A stretch of DNA of 64,000 nt, taken from positions 107,237-171,236 of the forward strand of contig JAECUM010001894.1 in NCBI GenBank assembly GCA_016617855.1, written 5' to 3'. Source of the DNA: Megalonaias nervosa. Taxonomy: Eukaryota > Mollusca > Bivalvia > Unionida > Unionidae. Under the pieces are notes generated by a model, which ran no database searches, was not told where the DNA came from, and saw only the letters and a program-made list of their open reading frames with translations. Position 1 is the first letter of the stretch, and the number at the start of each line of letters is the position of its first letter. Positions 34,831 to 46,368 of this stretch are shown piece by piece. The translations under genes and the position numbers were made by a program.

Positions 34831-35274
34831 AGTTAACTTCTTATTTGAATCAAATTATTTGTGAAGAAGCAATGGCAGGCAATAAAGACATGTTCATTTC
34901 ATTTTATACAAATTTACATAATGTATTTAGTGTTCACATTTGGTGTTTAACAATGGAGAATGGATGATATTTGGGTGGGAAAAGTGTTATTGGCAATTTC
35001 TTGTTGTGTACCAAATTTCTATGTACCCGGTAGTATCTTTTTGGTTTCTTTGTTTTTGCTGTATGTATTCTTTTGTAATATTTTGTATCATATTACAGTG
35101 CTCTTTGATTAGAGCATGATGTGGGAGTGTTCTAGACTTGTTCAACTTATGTTACAGTGTACATTTTAAATATATCAGGAAATTTAACTTTATTCCAGTT
35201 ACAGATGACAACGCATCATAAAACTAATTTTCAAATCAATGCTATGAATAGGCAACAAGATCCCCTGATGTACT

Positions 35275-35470
35275 GTATATACTTGCTTATTAGTTGAGAT
35301 AAACTGCAAACAGCAAAGATCCTGATCTGCCATAGCATAATACACCTGCAGATCAGGGTCTATCTTGTTTGTTTTACTGATTACTCTTAAGAAACTGCAC
35401 AGACCCAGATCCACTGTCACATTAAGTGATGGCACATCTAGGTCTGTGTGGTATATAAGCGAATATATAT
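35275..35470 (+). mobile_element. nested-palindrome element, copy F
   Basis: Outer arms TATATACTTGCTTATTAG and TATATAAGCGAATATATA; hairpins AAAGATCCTGATCTGCC/GCAGATCAGGGTCTATCTT and CACAGACCCAGATCCACTG/CACATCTAGGTCTGTG. The linker is TTACTGATTACTCTTAAGAA. Confidence 0.75.
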
Positions 35471-35527
35471 AGTATTATTATATTTAAATCCCTTTTGCAT
35501 TCAGGTAATAATATATTGTTGTTTTAT

Positions 35528-35850
35528 ACAATTAATAAACCCTTGGATGCGGGAGGTTGTGGGTTTGATCCCCAGCTGAGTCATACCAAAAACTTACAAA
35601 AATGGTACTAACAGCTGCCTCGCTTGGCACTCAGCATTAAGAGGTTAGTGTTAGGACTGGTCGGCCTGGTGTCAGGATAATGTGACTGGGTGGGAAATCA
35701 TGCAATATGTCTGCGGCAAGTTGCCCCAGTGCTAGACATCACTATAAACTGCCACACTGCAGACATCGTAGCGATATGACTGAAAAATTGTTAAAGCTAC
35801 ATTAAAAACCCAAATCACATACACACTCACACACACACAATTAATAAACC
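35528..35850 (+). mobile_element. SINE with 14-bp target-site duplication
   Basis: The element body (35542-35836) is flanked by ACAATTAATAAACC at 35528-35541 and 35837-35850. It starts inside the tRNA-like head at the B box (GTGGGTTTGATCCCC), so the copy is 5' truncated, and then follows the same body as 20203-20420, ending in an ACAC-rich tail. A perfect duplication indicates a fairly recent LINE-mediated insertion. Confidence 0.85.
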
Positions 35851-36645
35851 ATGTTGTATGCAATCATAGTATCAAAATGGTGGCTGATGACCAGGATCCA
35901 TTTGCTAAGTGTAGACCTAATAAAGTCAGATTTTAGGATTATCGCCAATTGCCGGTCCTGAAAAGGGGCTGTTGTTAGTTTTGTTTTTTGATGTTGAAAG
36001 ATGAAAATGAGAAGGACCACTCTTTTAAACCTGCTGGAAGCTAATAGTCTTGTTTATTCATCAGCAGTGGCATTCATGAATACATTTTAAAAATAAACAG
36101 TAGCATTGTATGCCATTGTAAGACCCGTCGGTTTCCTGCCAGTGTTGTAATAGTGTAATATCATCACGCATTTCTTGTTTTACAATAAATTGATTGTGGT
36201 ATTGCAACCTTGAAATTGCTACCCTGTAATTAATTTGGATTAGTACTTCAGATGTAATGGAGTATTTGCTTTGCTTCTGTTTATATTCTCTAATAGCTAT
36301 ATGCAATATTTTTTCTATGGATTTACTGTCAAATTATGTTGTGATTTATCAATATAGATATAGAATAATGTCAGTGAGAAAGATATTATTTCTCGATAAT
36401 TAAAAAGATAATGTTAGCAAAAGTGATCATGTTAGTGGAAACATCTATGTGTAGCCTATTAAAAGAGAATCGATGGAAAATTGTAAAATTCTAAAACATA
36501 TGAAATGTGTAGTTAGATTACAAACTGTTTTTCATTTGAGGCTTGACCAAGTAAACTCATAATATTGCATGTAGTAGTATTTTGTTATTTAGTAATGTAT
36601 TAATGTAACTATAAACATGTCCTCAATCTGTTCCTGATTTTAGAG

Positions 36646-36849
36646 GATTGTGGTTTGCATGCCAAACTTATGTCATGAAGAGTGCGATTTTAAATCCATC
36701 CCAAGCCAGTCTGGGTTGGTTTCCATGGTGTTTGTGCTTAGTCTAGTCATTAGGCATTTTATCCCCAAAGATATAAACTTGCATGTGTTGATGTGCCATT
36801 ATACACCAACCAACCAACCAACCAACCAACCAACCAACCAACCAATCAG

Positions 36850-36882
<33 letters not shown>
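36646..36882 (+). mobile_element. probable SINE with (CCAA)n(TCAA)n tail
   Basis: GTGGTTTGCATGCCAAACTT and GTGCGATTTTAAATCCA resemble the anticodon-arm to B-box part of a tRNA head, followed by AGCCAGTCTGGGTTGGTTTC and a tail of about ten CCAA units then nine TCAA units (36804-36882). Confidence 0.55.
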
Positions 36883-36883
<1 letters not shown>

Positions 36884-37004
36884 GTAGGATTACTTCTTTA
36901 TGGGATAAATGCCTTGTTATACTGGGTTATTTTGGTACACCTGTACAGAATTAAATAACTCCAGCTAATTGTTTTTTTTTATTCATATATCATTTACATG
37001 GATA

Positions 37005-37215
37005 TAGTTTTAGTTCACCTGTTGTGCATCATCTGTTGTCCATCCGCCATCCATCAACAGTTGCCATCTTTTTTCATTTCTCAAAAACTGCACTATAACT
37101 TCAATCAAACTTGGCAGAGGAGGAAGTGGGTGATGCAAAATAGAGGTTTTGTTTTTGACCAGATGACCAGTTGAGTGTATATAGTTAGACTAATGAAATT
37201 CTGCAACAGAAACAG
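37005..37215 (+). mobile_element. 5' part of a dispersed molluscan-type repeat
   Basis: Begins TTTTAGTTCACCTGTTGTGC and contains CATCTGTTGTCCATCCGCC, AACAGTTGCCATCTTTT and AACTTCAATCAAACTTGGC. GTTCACCTG is the inverse of the CAGGTGAGC 3' end at 25845, suggesting short terminal complementarity in one family. Confidence 0.45.
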
Positions 37216-37299
37216 GTTTACACGATCAATGTTTTTTTTAATTTTGATTCTACTTTAAACTTAGAGCATTGTGACAGCCTTTCTGTCCTTAGAATTAAC

Positions 37300-37470
37300 G
37301 GAGTTGCAGTAGCTCAGTGGGTTCATGACCTGCTTTGGCCAGCCCAGGTTGGCTGTTTTGATGTGTCCTTGGGAAAGGAATGGGTTCCTATGTCCTCAGC
37401 ATGATATGACAGATAAATGTGTTAAATGTGATGCTGAAACCAACATCATCAAATCGAAGCAATAAAAATA
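37300..37470 (+). mobile_element. tRNA-derived SINE, same type as 1340
   Basis: Head TTGCAGTAGCTCAGTGGG and a B-box relic, then GTCCTTGGGAAAGGAATGGG. The AGTAGCTCAG...GGAAAGG order is as in 1340-1475. The tail contains AAGCAATAAAAATATTT. Confidence 0.55.
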
Positions 37471-37939
37471 TTTACATCAATTTTATAGGTTCAAATTAGG
37501 CTCCAGTTCTAATGGTAATGGTCTCATATCTGAATATCTAATATTTAAAATGTTTGCGAAATTTCCAAATTTTAGCAATATACTGGAAAATTTTATTGCA
37601 ATTGATCAACTAGTTTCCTTCAGTTTGAGCCAAATTTCCAATCACCAAAGAAAAATCCCTGATTTAGAACTAGTGCCATTTTCTGGCATTATATAATGGT
37701 AACATTATGTTGTGAGGACAGTTTTAAAGTGAAAGTGTTGATCACTGACATAACTTATCTAGGTTAAAACTATGCAGTTTCATGTGGGGTAGAGCAATGT
37801 TTGTCATTGATATATGTGAAGAAAGTCAGAATGTATGTCAAAGTTTTATTTTGTGTGTGTGATATTTGTGCTGCACCTAGGACCTGAGCTACCAACAGAA
37901 ATGCAATGAGCCAAATTGAAAACCTGACACAAGGGCATC

Positions 37940-38300
37940 GACACTCAGCAAGTATGATCTGGGACTAGTAGTTTTCATAATATAGACACTAAGCAAGCAT
38001 GATCTGGGACTAGTAGTTTTCATAATATAAACATTAAGCATTATAATCTGGGACTAGTAGTTTTCATAATATAGACACTTAAGCATGTATGATCTGGGAC
38101 TAGTAGTTTTCATAATATAGACACTTAAGCATGTATGATCTGGGACTAGTAGTTTTCATAATATAGACACTTAAGCATGTATGATCTGGGACTAGTAGTT
38201 TTCACAATATAAACATTAAGCATTATAATCTGGGACTAGTAGTTTTCATAATATAGACATTTAAGCATGTATGATCTGGGTCTAGTAGTTTTCATAATAT
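37940..38300 (+). repeat. 45-46 bp minisatellite, about 8 copies
   Basis: Unit GATCTGGGACTAGTAGTTTT plus CATAATATAGACACTTAAGCATGTAT, with variants lacking a few bases (AAACATTAAGCATTATAATC). Confidence 0.92.
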
Positions 38301-38565
38301 TAATAGTCCGGTGCCTTACAAAGTGACACTTGTGTCTGATGTTTTGTGGGAAGAACTAGTAAAGATTCAGTAAATTAGAAAATGTATCTGTGTACTATGC
38401 TTTCTGTTAAATATGTCAAATTCAGTGCTGAAATAATAAAGCAAATAATCCAATATTTTCTCAACTGGTTTTAGAGCTTATGGGATGGTTTTCATTCATC
38501 CATCCATTAGTGTAAGTTGATTATCACAACTCTTCAGAAACTTTTTGGAGGATTGCCATGAAACT

Positions 38566-38567
<2 letters not shown>

Positions 38568-38618
<51 letters not shown>
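38568..38618 (+). repeat. perfect (AC)n microsatellite inside dispersed repeat
   Basis: 51 bp of AC. The sister copy at 16258 has only CTTACACAAACATTCATCC at the same site. Confidence 0.95.
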
Positions 38619-38623
<5 letters not shown>

Positions 38624-38884
38624 TCAGGCCATGGTCTAGTTGACCATAATGAAAATGGATGCCCAATATGCCCACCATAGTGGCCATCTTGAAAATCTTG
38701 AATGCCCATTATGGCCACCACAATAGCCACCTATTGCTACTCCCCCTAAACAGATGGTCATATCAACATGGTGTTTTTATGAAAAGACTTCTTATGATAT
38801 CTAGTTTGTCCAAAATGAAAATGGTGCCAATATGACACTGGTCGTCTTGAAAATCTTGTTATTACTGCTATTCCTGAACAAAAA

Positions 38885-39051
38885 GTAATTATTGACATGG
38901 GCTTTCATTTAATACAAGTAATTATTGACATGGGCTTTTATTTAATACAAGTAATTATTGACATGGGCTTTTATTTAATACAAGTAATTATTGACATGGG
39001 CTTTTATTTAATAGAAGTAATTATTTACATGGGCTTTTATTTAATACAAGA
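38885..39051 (+). repeat. 33-bp minisatellite, 5 copies
   Basis: Unit TAATTATTGACATGGGCTTT plus TATTTAATACAAG. The 62-residue open frame over it is an 11-residue repeat and is considered spurious. Confidence 0.92.
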
Positions 39052-39734
39052 ATGCATGTTAATGATGTTTGTTGGTAGTAAATGAAAATGATGCTGCTTG
39101 CCCATCCAATATGACAGCCAAAATGAAATGGTTCCACTCATTCATCCAATGTGGCTGCCATGATGGCTGTCTTGAAAATCATGCTGTCACTACTCCACCA
39201 TATTAAATGGTCAGATTGAAATGGGGATTATGCTACAGGATTTCTGACAATGACCACTCTGTCCTAAATGAAAAGGTGCCAGTCTTACAACCAACATGTC
39301 CACAGTAAACTCTTATCATTGCTGAAGATTATCAGAGATGGTTTCAACATTTGTCAGTTGTAATTATGAAATGGTCTTATCTTGAATTCCTGGAAATTCT
39401 TTTTCCCTGCTAAAGCATCAGTCTCTTTGAGAGACTCTTGTTAACTTGTACGTTCTTGAAGTCCATAAGTATGTGGAAAAATTGTCTTGCCACCAAAATC
39501 TACCTAGATTCTCCAACTTAGTTTAGTTTTAGTTTAGCTTAGTTTGTATGAAGCCTATGATGTGGACTTTAAATACTACTGATTACAATCAGTGATGTGG
39601 AGGTTTTGAAAATGAAACTCATGCATGGAAACATGCATTGCGTTCAGTTGATTACCATATGGTAAGTTGGGCCAAGTATACTTTGTGAGGTAGGACAGGA
39701 TTTAGGTTGGGTACATTAAATTCTTCTGGCATTG

Positions 39735-40745
39735 AGACTGGAAAAGTGAGAATGTTTGCATTTCTACACCTGATTTTACCAACTCCCAAAGTTAGTGGGA
39801 CTGGGACAATGAGAAGACATGCTGATCAAACTCCCAAAGTTAGTGGGACTTGGACAGTTTGAAAATGTGTTGAACAAACTCCCAAAGTTAGTGGGACTGG
39901 GACAGTGAAAGCATATGCTGAACACCTGATTTTGCCAACTCCCAAAGTTAGTGAGGCTGGTACAGTGAAAACACTTTGTACCTGGTTTTGCCAACTCCCA
40001 AAGTTAGCAAAGCTGGTACAGTGAAAACACTTTGTACCTGGTTTTGCCAACTCCCAAAGTTAGCAAAGCTGGTACAGTGAAAACACTTTGTACCTGGTTT
40101 TGCCAACTCCCAAAGTTAGCAAAGCTGGTACAGTGAAAACACTTTGTACCTGGTTTTGCCAACTCCCAAAGTTAGCAAAGCTGGTACAGTGAAAACACTT
40201 TGTACCTGGTTTTGCCAACTCCCAAAGTTAGCGAGGCTGGTACAGTGAAAACTCTTTGTACCTGGTTTTGCTAATTCCCAAAGTTAGTGAGGCTGAGACT
40301 GAAAACACATTCTGTTGCCAATGCCCATAATTAGTGACACTGGGACAGTGGGAGCACAAGCTTAAAATCTGTTTTTGCAAACTTCCAAAGTTACTGAAGC
40401 TGGGACAGTGAAAGCATATGCTCTGCACCTGGTATTTACCAGCTGTCAAAGTTAGTCAGGCGGCTACATAGAAAACACTTTTTTACCAGGTTTTGCCAAC
40501 TGCCATAATTAGTGACACTGGGACAGTGAGAGCACAAGCTCAACATCTTTGCTTTTGCAAACTTCCAAAGTTATCAAAGCTGGGACAGTGAAAGCACATG
40601 CCCTGCACCAGGTTTTTTCAACTCCCAAAGTTAATGATGCTGGGATGGTGAAAGCTGAATTTGCAAAGCCCCCAAAGTTAGTGAGATTGGGAAAGGGAGA
40701 GTGTGTGTTGTACATCTGGCTTTGCCAGCTTCCACAATTAAATAT
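39735..40745 (+). repeat. 56-bp minisatellite, about 17 copies
   Basis: Unit CCAACTCCCAAAGTTAGCAA plus AGCTGGTACAGTGAAAACAC and TTTGTACCTGGTTTTG. Copies from about 39945 to 40265 are nearly identical (at least four in a row), whereas the flanks are diverged: a homogenised core with decayed edges. Minus-strand frames of 68-74 residues are by-products. Confidence 0.92.
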
Positions 40746-41089
40746 GGGTGGGCTGTATACAGTCTACTTTTGCTATGTCGACTTGTTTGCTATCTTGTTT
40801 ACTTAATTGAGTGTGTGCATGACAAGCTAGCTTATTTACATGTTATATAGTCTTCTAAACCAAAAAACCCTTATGGATGTCCCCTTTTATCTTGACTTAT
40901 TTCAATTTTGCAAAATATTGTTCAAAATTTTCATTGGGATACCCACAAAATCATCTTGTGTGACCTCAGTTTTTTATGATTTCATGTTCTGGAATGCAGT
41001 TTTAAAAAAAACTTTACTTTGAGGTTTTGGTTGTTGAGTTTCCCAATGGCACATACAAAAGAATGTCCACATCAGGACTGAGAAAGTTA

Positions 41090-42062
41090 TTCTAGTGTTT
41101 CCTAGTAATTCAGTTAATTGATGATTGAGTCATGAATGGCTGATCAAGTCGTTTTAAGATATTTCAGTATTTTAGTGATGTTTGAGTTATCAAGGGCTGA
41201 TCAAGCCAGTGATGCCTAATATTTGAGTCATTGATACTAGAGTTATCAAAAGAAAGATGAAATCATATTGTTTCCAAGTATTTGAGTGAGTGATACTCAA
41301 GTTATCAAAGACAAATCAAGTCATTCTAGTGATGCCTAGTATTAGAGTCATTGATACTTGAGTTATCAAAAGAAAGATCAAGTCATAGTGATTCCTAATA
41401 TTTGAGTGAGTGATGAGTTATCAAGACAAATCAACTCATTCTAGTGATGCCTAGTTATTGATACTAGAGTTATCAAAAGAAAGATCAAGTCATAGTGATG
41501 CCTAGTATTTGAGTGATTAATGTTTGGGATATCAAAGACAAATCAAGTCATTCAAGTGATGCCTAGTATGTTAGAGTTATCAAAGACAAATCAAGTCATT
41601 TTAGTGATGCCTAGTATGTTAGAGTTATCAAAGACAAATCAAGTCATTCTAGTGATGCCTAGTATGTTAGAGTTATCAAAGACAAATCAAGTCATTCAAG
41701 TGATGCCTATTATGTTAGAGTTATCAAAGACAAATCAAGTCATTCTAGTGATGCCTAGTATGTTAGAGTTATCAAAGACAAATCAAGTCATTCTAGTGAT
41801 GCCTAGTATGTTAGAGTTATCAAAGACAAATCAAGTCATTTTAGTGATGCCTAGTGTGTTAGAGTTATCAAAGACAAATCAAGTCATTCTAGTGATGCCT
41901 AGTATGTTAGAGTTATCAAAGACAAATCAAGTCATTCTAGTGATGCCTAGTATGTTAGAGTTATCAAAGACAAATCAAGTCATTTTAGTGATGCCTAGTA
42001 TGTTAGAGTTATCAAAGACAAATCAAGTCATTCTAGTGATGCCTAGTATGTTAAAGTTATCA
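41090..42062 (+). repeat. 48-bp minisatellite, about 12 near-identical plus diverged copies
   Basis: Unit AGAGTTATCAAAGACAAATC plus AAGTCATT(C/T)TAGTGATGCC and TAGTATGTT. From 41520 the copies are almost identical and produce a 191-residue open frame with a 16-residue period (SKTNQVILVMPSMLEL); upstream to 41090 the units are diverged and full of stops. The frame is most simply explained by period 48 being a multiple of three. Substitutions (C/T at one site) do not show a coding pattern. Confidence 0.92.
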
Positions 42063-42141
42063 GTTTTACCATCTTTCCATAATAATGAAATATAAAAGGT
42101 AAAGATGTGCTTAGTTATTATATCTTCCATCATTATGAAAG

Positions 42142-42145
42142 AAAA

Positions 42146-42192
<47 letters not shown>

Positions 42193-42209
42193 ATACATAA
42201 ATAAATATA

Positions 42210-42244
<35 letters not shown>
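42142..42244 (+). repeat. (TAAA)n microsatellite
   Basis: About 25 tetranucleotide units with two substitutions. Confidence 0.97.
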
Positions 42245-42245
<1 letters not shown>

Positions 42246-42474
42246 GTAAGAAGTTATTCACAGAAGTTAATGTAAAAGTTTATAAAGGCAAGTGAACAAG
42301 TAAAATGCACTAGAAATTTATGTGAAAACAGTTTTAATGAATGAAGATAAATGACTGCATATTAATTAAACAATATATTGAGAAAAAAAATAAACTGAAG
42401 AAAGGTGTATATAGATAAGAATCAAACGGAGACAACGCTTTAACATAAAATGATCATAGGAAGAAAATTATATA

Positions 42475-42648
42475 CAGCAAAACCTGTCTTTAAAGACCAC
42501 TGTTGTGAGAGACCACCTTTCTTAAGAGACCAGACCCTAAATACATAGATTTGTGGATTATATAGCATTATGACCTGTTATGAGAGATCACCTAACTGGA
42601 GAGACCTTCATTGGTAGAAGGGGTTATCTTTCAAGACAGGCTCAACTG
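42475..42648 (+). mobile_element. MITE with inverted termini and TA flanks
   Basis: Left end CAGCAAAACCTGTCTTTAAA and right end TTTCAAGACAGGCTCAACTG are inverted repeats of each other with a few mismatches; TA lies directly outside both ends. Inside, GAGAGACCACC-type motifs repeat (AAGAGACCA, GAGAGATCACC, GAGAGACC). TA target and CAG(T/C) termini fit a Tc1/mariner-type non-autonomous element; 174 bp, no ORF. Confidence 0.7.
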
Positions 42649-42719
42649 TATGCACTTTTAATCTTCACTGTTCATGTAGATCATTGTATGCAGGCAATGT
42701 GAATGCCATTTGAATCCAT

Positions 42720-42955
42720 TTTTTTGCCAAGTGATGTTTGTATACTGGTGCTGTGTAGAAGATAAAGCTGCCTTGTAGCCAGATTTGAATCTGGGTTTAG
42801 CCATGTGTAATGGGTACTTAGCCATGAAATGTATAAGGCACCCCACAAAAATGTGCGTGTTTCCGGTTGACCGATCCTCCGTGTTTTTGGTGCTGACCCT
42901 AACACTTCGCCCCTCCCAGGGTTAAGAAAAACCAAACCCCAAAACCAAAACACAA
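42720..42955 (+). mobile_element. possible SINE, low confidence
   Basis: GCCAGATTTGAATCTGGG looks like a T-arm/B-box stem-loop, followed by TTTCCGGTTGACCGATCC, a GC-rich block, and an A/C-rich tail (AAACCAAACCCCAAAACC). The head is not clear enough to be sure. Confidence 0.4.
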
Positions 42956-43570
42956 TTCTAAAATTGATTTGTGTATTTAGTTTAGCCAGTTTTGCTCAGT
43001 ACTTGAATCACTACATTATATATATATAATAATTATAATATAAATGATGTTAAAAGAAAAAATTAATTTTTTTTCCTGAAAATTGATTTATGGCCTAGTA
43101 CATTATATTTTTAAAACCAGTGCAACAGGAAACACATTTTTGGTGGGCCTAACGAATTTATCAAGTGTTTATAGTTAACAATGATAACTCTCATTTTTAA
43201 CGAAAAAATTTGGAAAAATATTTCACTCCTGTGTCAGATAAGAGACCACCCCCACCTGTTACATTGGGGGGCTGGGCAAAGGATAGTATTAATCAAAGAT
43301 GTATGTATGACACTGACCTTGACCTTTAACCTTTGCTCTACTTTATAAATGTCGCATACTCAGTCATTTTAATTTAGCTGAAACTTTTTCCCTCAATGGA
43401 TCAGTCATAATCAGTTTCTGTGGCGTGTCATTGTTGTTCACTGTAAAACATCAAGCCCAGGGAATCAAACCTAACTCAACTTTTCCATCAGAGCAGTGCA
43501 TTTGTTTCTATTTAATTTTATCAAAACAAAGTTGTGAATGATAAGTGTAAACTATTTGGGAGTAACATTG

Positions 43571-43756
43571 ATACTTGTGTATAAATTGGATTCATCTGTC
43601 ACATAATGCGCTGGCAGATATGGATCTGTGCATTTGGTTATGGCTGATGAATAACACACACAACACAGACCCTGATCTGCTAGCACATTATGTGATGGAT
43701 GGCATGTCTGGATCTGTGTTGCTCACGGTTTGAAGTGACTTGTACACTAGTATGTA
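43571..43756 (+). mobile_element. nested-palindrome element, copy G (internally deleted)
   Basis: Left arm ATACTTGTGTATAAATTGGA and right arm GAAGTGACTTGTACACTAGTA. One hairpin is reduced to its right half (GGCAGATATGGATCTGTGC); the second is kept as ACACAGACCCTGATCTGC / GGCATGTCTGGATCTGTGT. Confidence 0.65.
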
Positions 43757-45490
43757 CAGTACACAGAGATTAGATTGTGCAAGTTAGGGTTAACATATTT
43801 GAATATTTGAACATTCCAAAAAAGAGGACACTCTGGAGGGTGGATTTATCAGTACATGTATCTACCAACTCACATTGTATTGATGTGTTATATATAGTAT
43901 GTATATATCACATTAATCCATCATAAACATAACAGTGAGTATATAACATTAGTATATATTACATACTATGATCTGTCAGCTACATGTCTTCCTTTCCCCA
44001 GTCCATATTTAGTCCTTTTCCTCAGAATGTGCCCATGATAATGCATACTTACCTGTAGATCGCATCTTTCTCAGTAGTATTTGTTGGATAAAGAACGAGC
44101 AAGACCAATTCCCTGACATTTTAAGATATTTTTTAAAAAATGGACAGCATGAGATTTAAGGACCAAACAATAGGAAGTGTCCAGGAAAAGAGGATGTATG
44201 GCAACCCTAGTAAAGTAATTTAATTAGTAATAAATACTTTTATTTTACCAAAATTCTCACATGATAACTCTCTGCCTGACAGTAAGCCTGCCCTGCATTT
44301 TCACAAAACAGTGCTCCATTTTTCTTAAAACAAAGGTGTATCAAATGTAAAGTCCACCTTATTGGTGCCCTAGGATGTATCATTGGGCAAACACAGGTTA
44401 CTATATAGACAGCATGGAAATAATATAAAAGTGCTTAATCATTGCTAGTAATTACATACTGTAGATATGGTCATACCATACCAAAGATTTAATCTAGATT
44501 AACTTAAAAATCAAATGTGTCTTTTCTTAAAATAATGAAAATGATGTTTGGTTGTTTTTTTATAAAAATAAACCTTGAAACAGTTGGAGAGATGTGTGCC
44601 AAGTACATGTATGCGGAAAAGTAAATTATTTTAAAAAATTTCTTAGATTGCTCTTTAACTTTCCAGGAATGAAAGTATGTTTAAAATGTCTGTAGCAACT
44701 TGTTAAAGTATTTTTGTTGGAATCCAGTTCATTGGTTTATAGAAAATGTGTGGACTTGCTTGCTGCTAATAATGTCTGCTTTCAAATGTTACATTTTCTG
44801 GAGTTGGAATTGAGTAAAGATAACAAATTTTTTTGTTACAGACTTTAATATTAATATGCCCTTTAGTGTACAACACCCATATCAATCTTTGAAAAAAGAA
44901 TCAAGTCTGATTTTTTACAGTTGTTTGATAAATGTATATTCTTTTCTTTTGAAACCATTCATATTGCACAGCCCTTTGTCTTGTTGTTCTGATTAATAAA
45001 TTTTATTGCATATATTTTTATTAATGGATCATTTCTGAAATACTCAGATTCTTAATTCTTAGAGGGGGGAAATGCATATCCATTTTTGATAAAGAAATTA
45101 TTGATTGGAATGATTTTGTAGTAAGAATTTAACAGACCTGAGAGCTGTCATGCATTTTGATGATGCATTTTTTCCATGATAATCCCAGGGTGCCACTAAA
45201 TGGGAGTGGGTTATGATCAGGCAAACCTATCTTTACTATTTGCCATATTTGATTAGTACTGACGGATGTGCTTGTTATCAAGTTCAGGCTTATCAATAGA
45301 TGACAGCATTCCCATTCACATGTAAAACTCACCTGCAAGAATTGATAGCTTCACATGTTCATACATCAATCAAGTAAGCTTAGTACTTATCATTGTTTGA
45401 GTAAATGGAGAAGAAATACTTTTTTTGTACATTTACTAAATTTATGTATGCAAGTTTTGTGATCATGGTCAACCAACTGCTTGCCTCTAG
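43757..45490. other. non-coding stretch, one exon-like acceptor
   Basis: No gene supported. At 44842 the acceptor AAATTTTTTTGTTACAG precedes an open frame beginning FNINMPFSVQHPYQSL that stays open to about 44995, but no good donor is present. Confidence 0.4.
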
Positions 45491-45493
45491 TCT

Positions 45494-45795
45494 GCTTGAT
45501 TATTTGACAGGTTGACTATAGTACTTTTCTGTAAATGTCACCTTAGGACTAGTACTTGATTACTTGTCAGGCAGACCATGGTACTTTTCGATAAATGTCA
45601 CCTTAGGACTAGTGCTTGATTACTTGTCAGGTAGACCATGGTACTTTTCTGTAAATGTTACCTTATGACTTTTGCTTGATTACTTGTCAGGTAGACTGTG
45701 GTACTTTTCTGTAAATGTCACCTTAGGACTAGTGCTTGATTACTTGTCAGGTAGAACATGGTACTTTTTTGTAAATGTCACCTTAGGACTAGTGG
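45494..45795 (+). repeat. 60-bp minisatellite, 5 copies
   Basis: Unit GCTTGATTACTTGTCAGGTA plus GACCATGGTACTTTTCTGTA and AATGTCACCTTAGGACTAGT. Confidence 0.92.
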
Positions 45796-46204
45796 TACTT
45801 ATTTAGCTGCTATAGTAAAACTTACGGCAACACCATGATATTGAAAATTCAATAACTTGAACCAAATGCTCATGATCAGGCCTATATTTGTCAGTATACA
45901 CCCATCCTTGATGCAGGCTTTTGTTTGGAGAAAACCATTTATGTCCTGTGCCACTTTTTTGGTCTACCTGTGTTTGAAATATTTGTTTTCATTTATGCAA
46001 CTAAAGAATCAAGTGCCAATTTCAGTAATGAACATTCCAAGTGGAGCCTGTTAAAGGACTGTAATGCCATCAGTAAAACATTATCTTGAGTTACAAACAG
46101 GTTAAGCTTGCAAAGATTTGTTGTATTAAAAATTTAATTTTATTATCAACCATTTGTGGCCAGCCAAACCCTTATGTACATTATTTTATCTTCACTCATT
46201 TTAA

Positions 46205-46368
46205 CACTGGTTCCTATTCCTCCATATAATTTGTACAGTGATAAGACTGGTTCCTATTCTTCCATATAATTTGTACAGTGATAAGACTGGTTCCTATTCC
46301 TCCATATAATTTGTACAGTGATAAGACTGGTTCCTATTCTTCCATATAATTTGTACAGTGAGTAAGAT
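46205..46368 (+). repeat. 40-bp minisatellite, 4 copies
   Basis: Unit ACTGGTTCCTATTC(C/T)TCC plus ATATAATTTGTACAGTGATAAG. The C/T difference alternates between successive copies (C, T, C, T), suggesting an 80-bp doubling step. Confidence 0.92.

Larger units (their letters stand above)
38460..39442 (+). mobile_element. dispersed repeat ending in hairpin + CTTGT, copy 3
   Basis: Longest copy. It aligns with 16135-16534 at TTTTTGGAGGATTGCCATGA, CCATGGTCTAGTTGACC and ATGATATCTAGTTTGTCC, and with the end of 28340-28940. It ends AGTCTCTTTGAGAGACT + CTTGT, a perfect 6-bp stem. It contains a (CA)n at 38568-38618 and a 33-bp tandem array at 38885-39051, both expanded from family sequence. Confidence 0.6.

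Noticed and set aside
36061..36306. 81-residue minus-strand ORF
   Set aside because: No recognisable motif, splice context or repeat relation; left unannotated.
37940..38300. CRISPR-like array
   Set aside because: Adjacent 45-bp tandem units without spacers.
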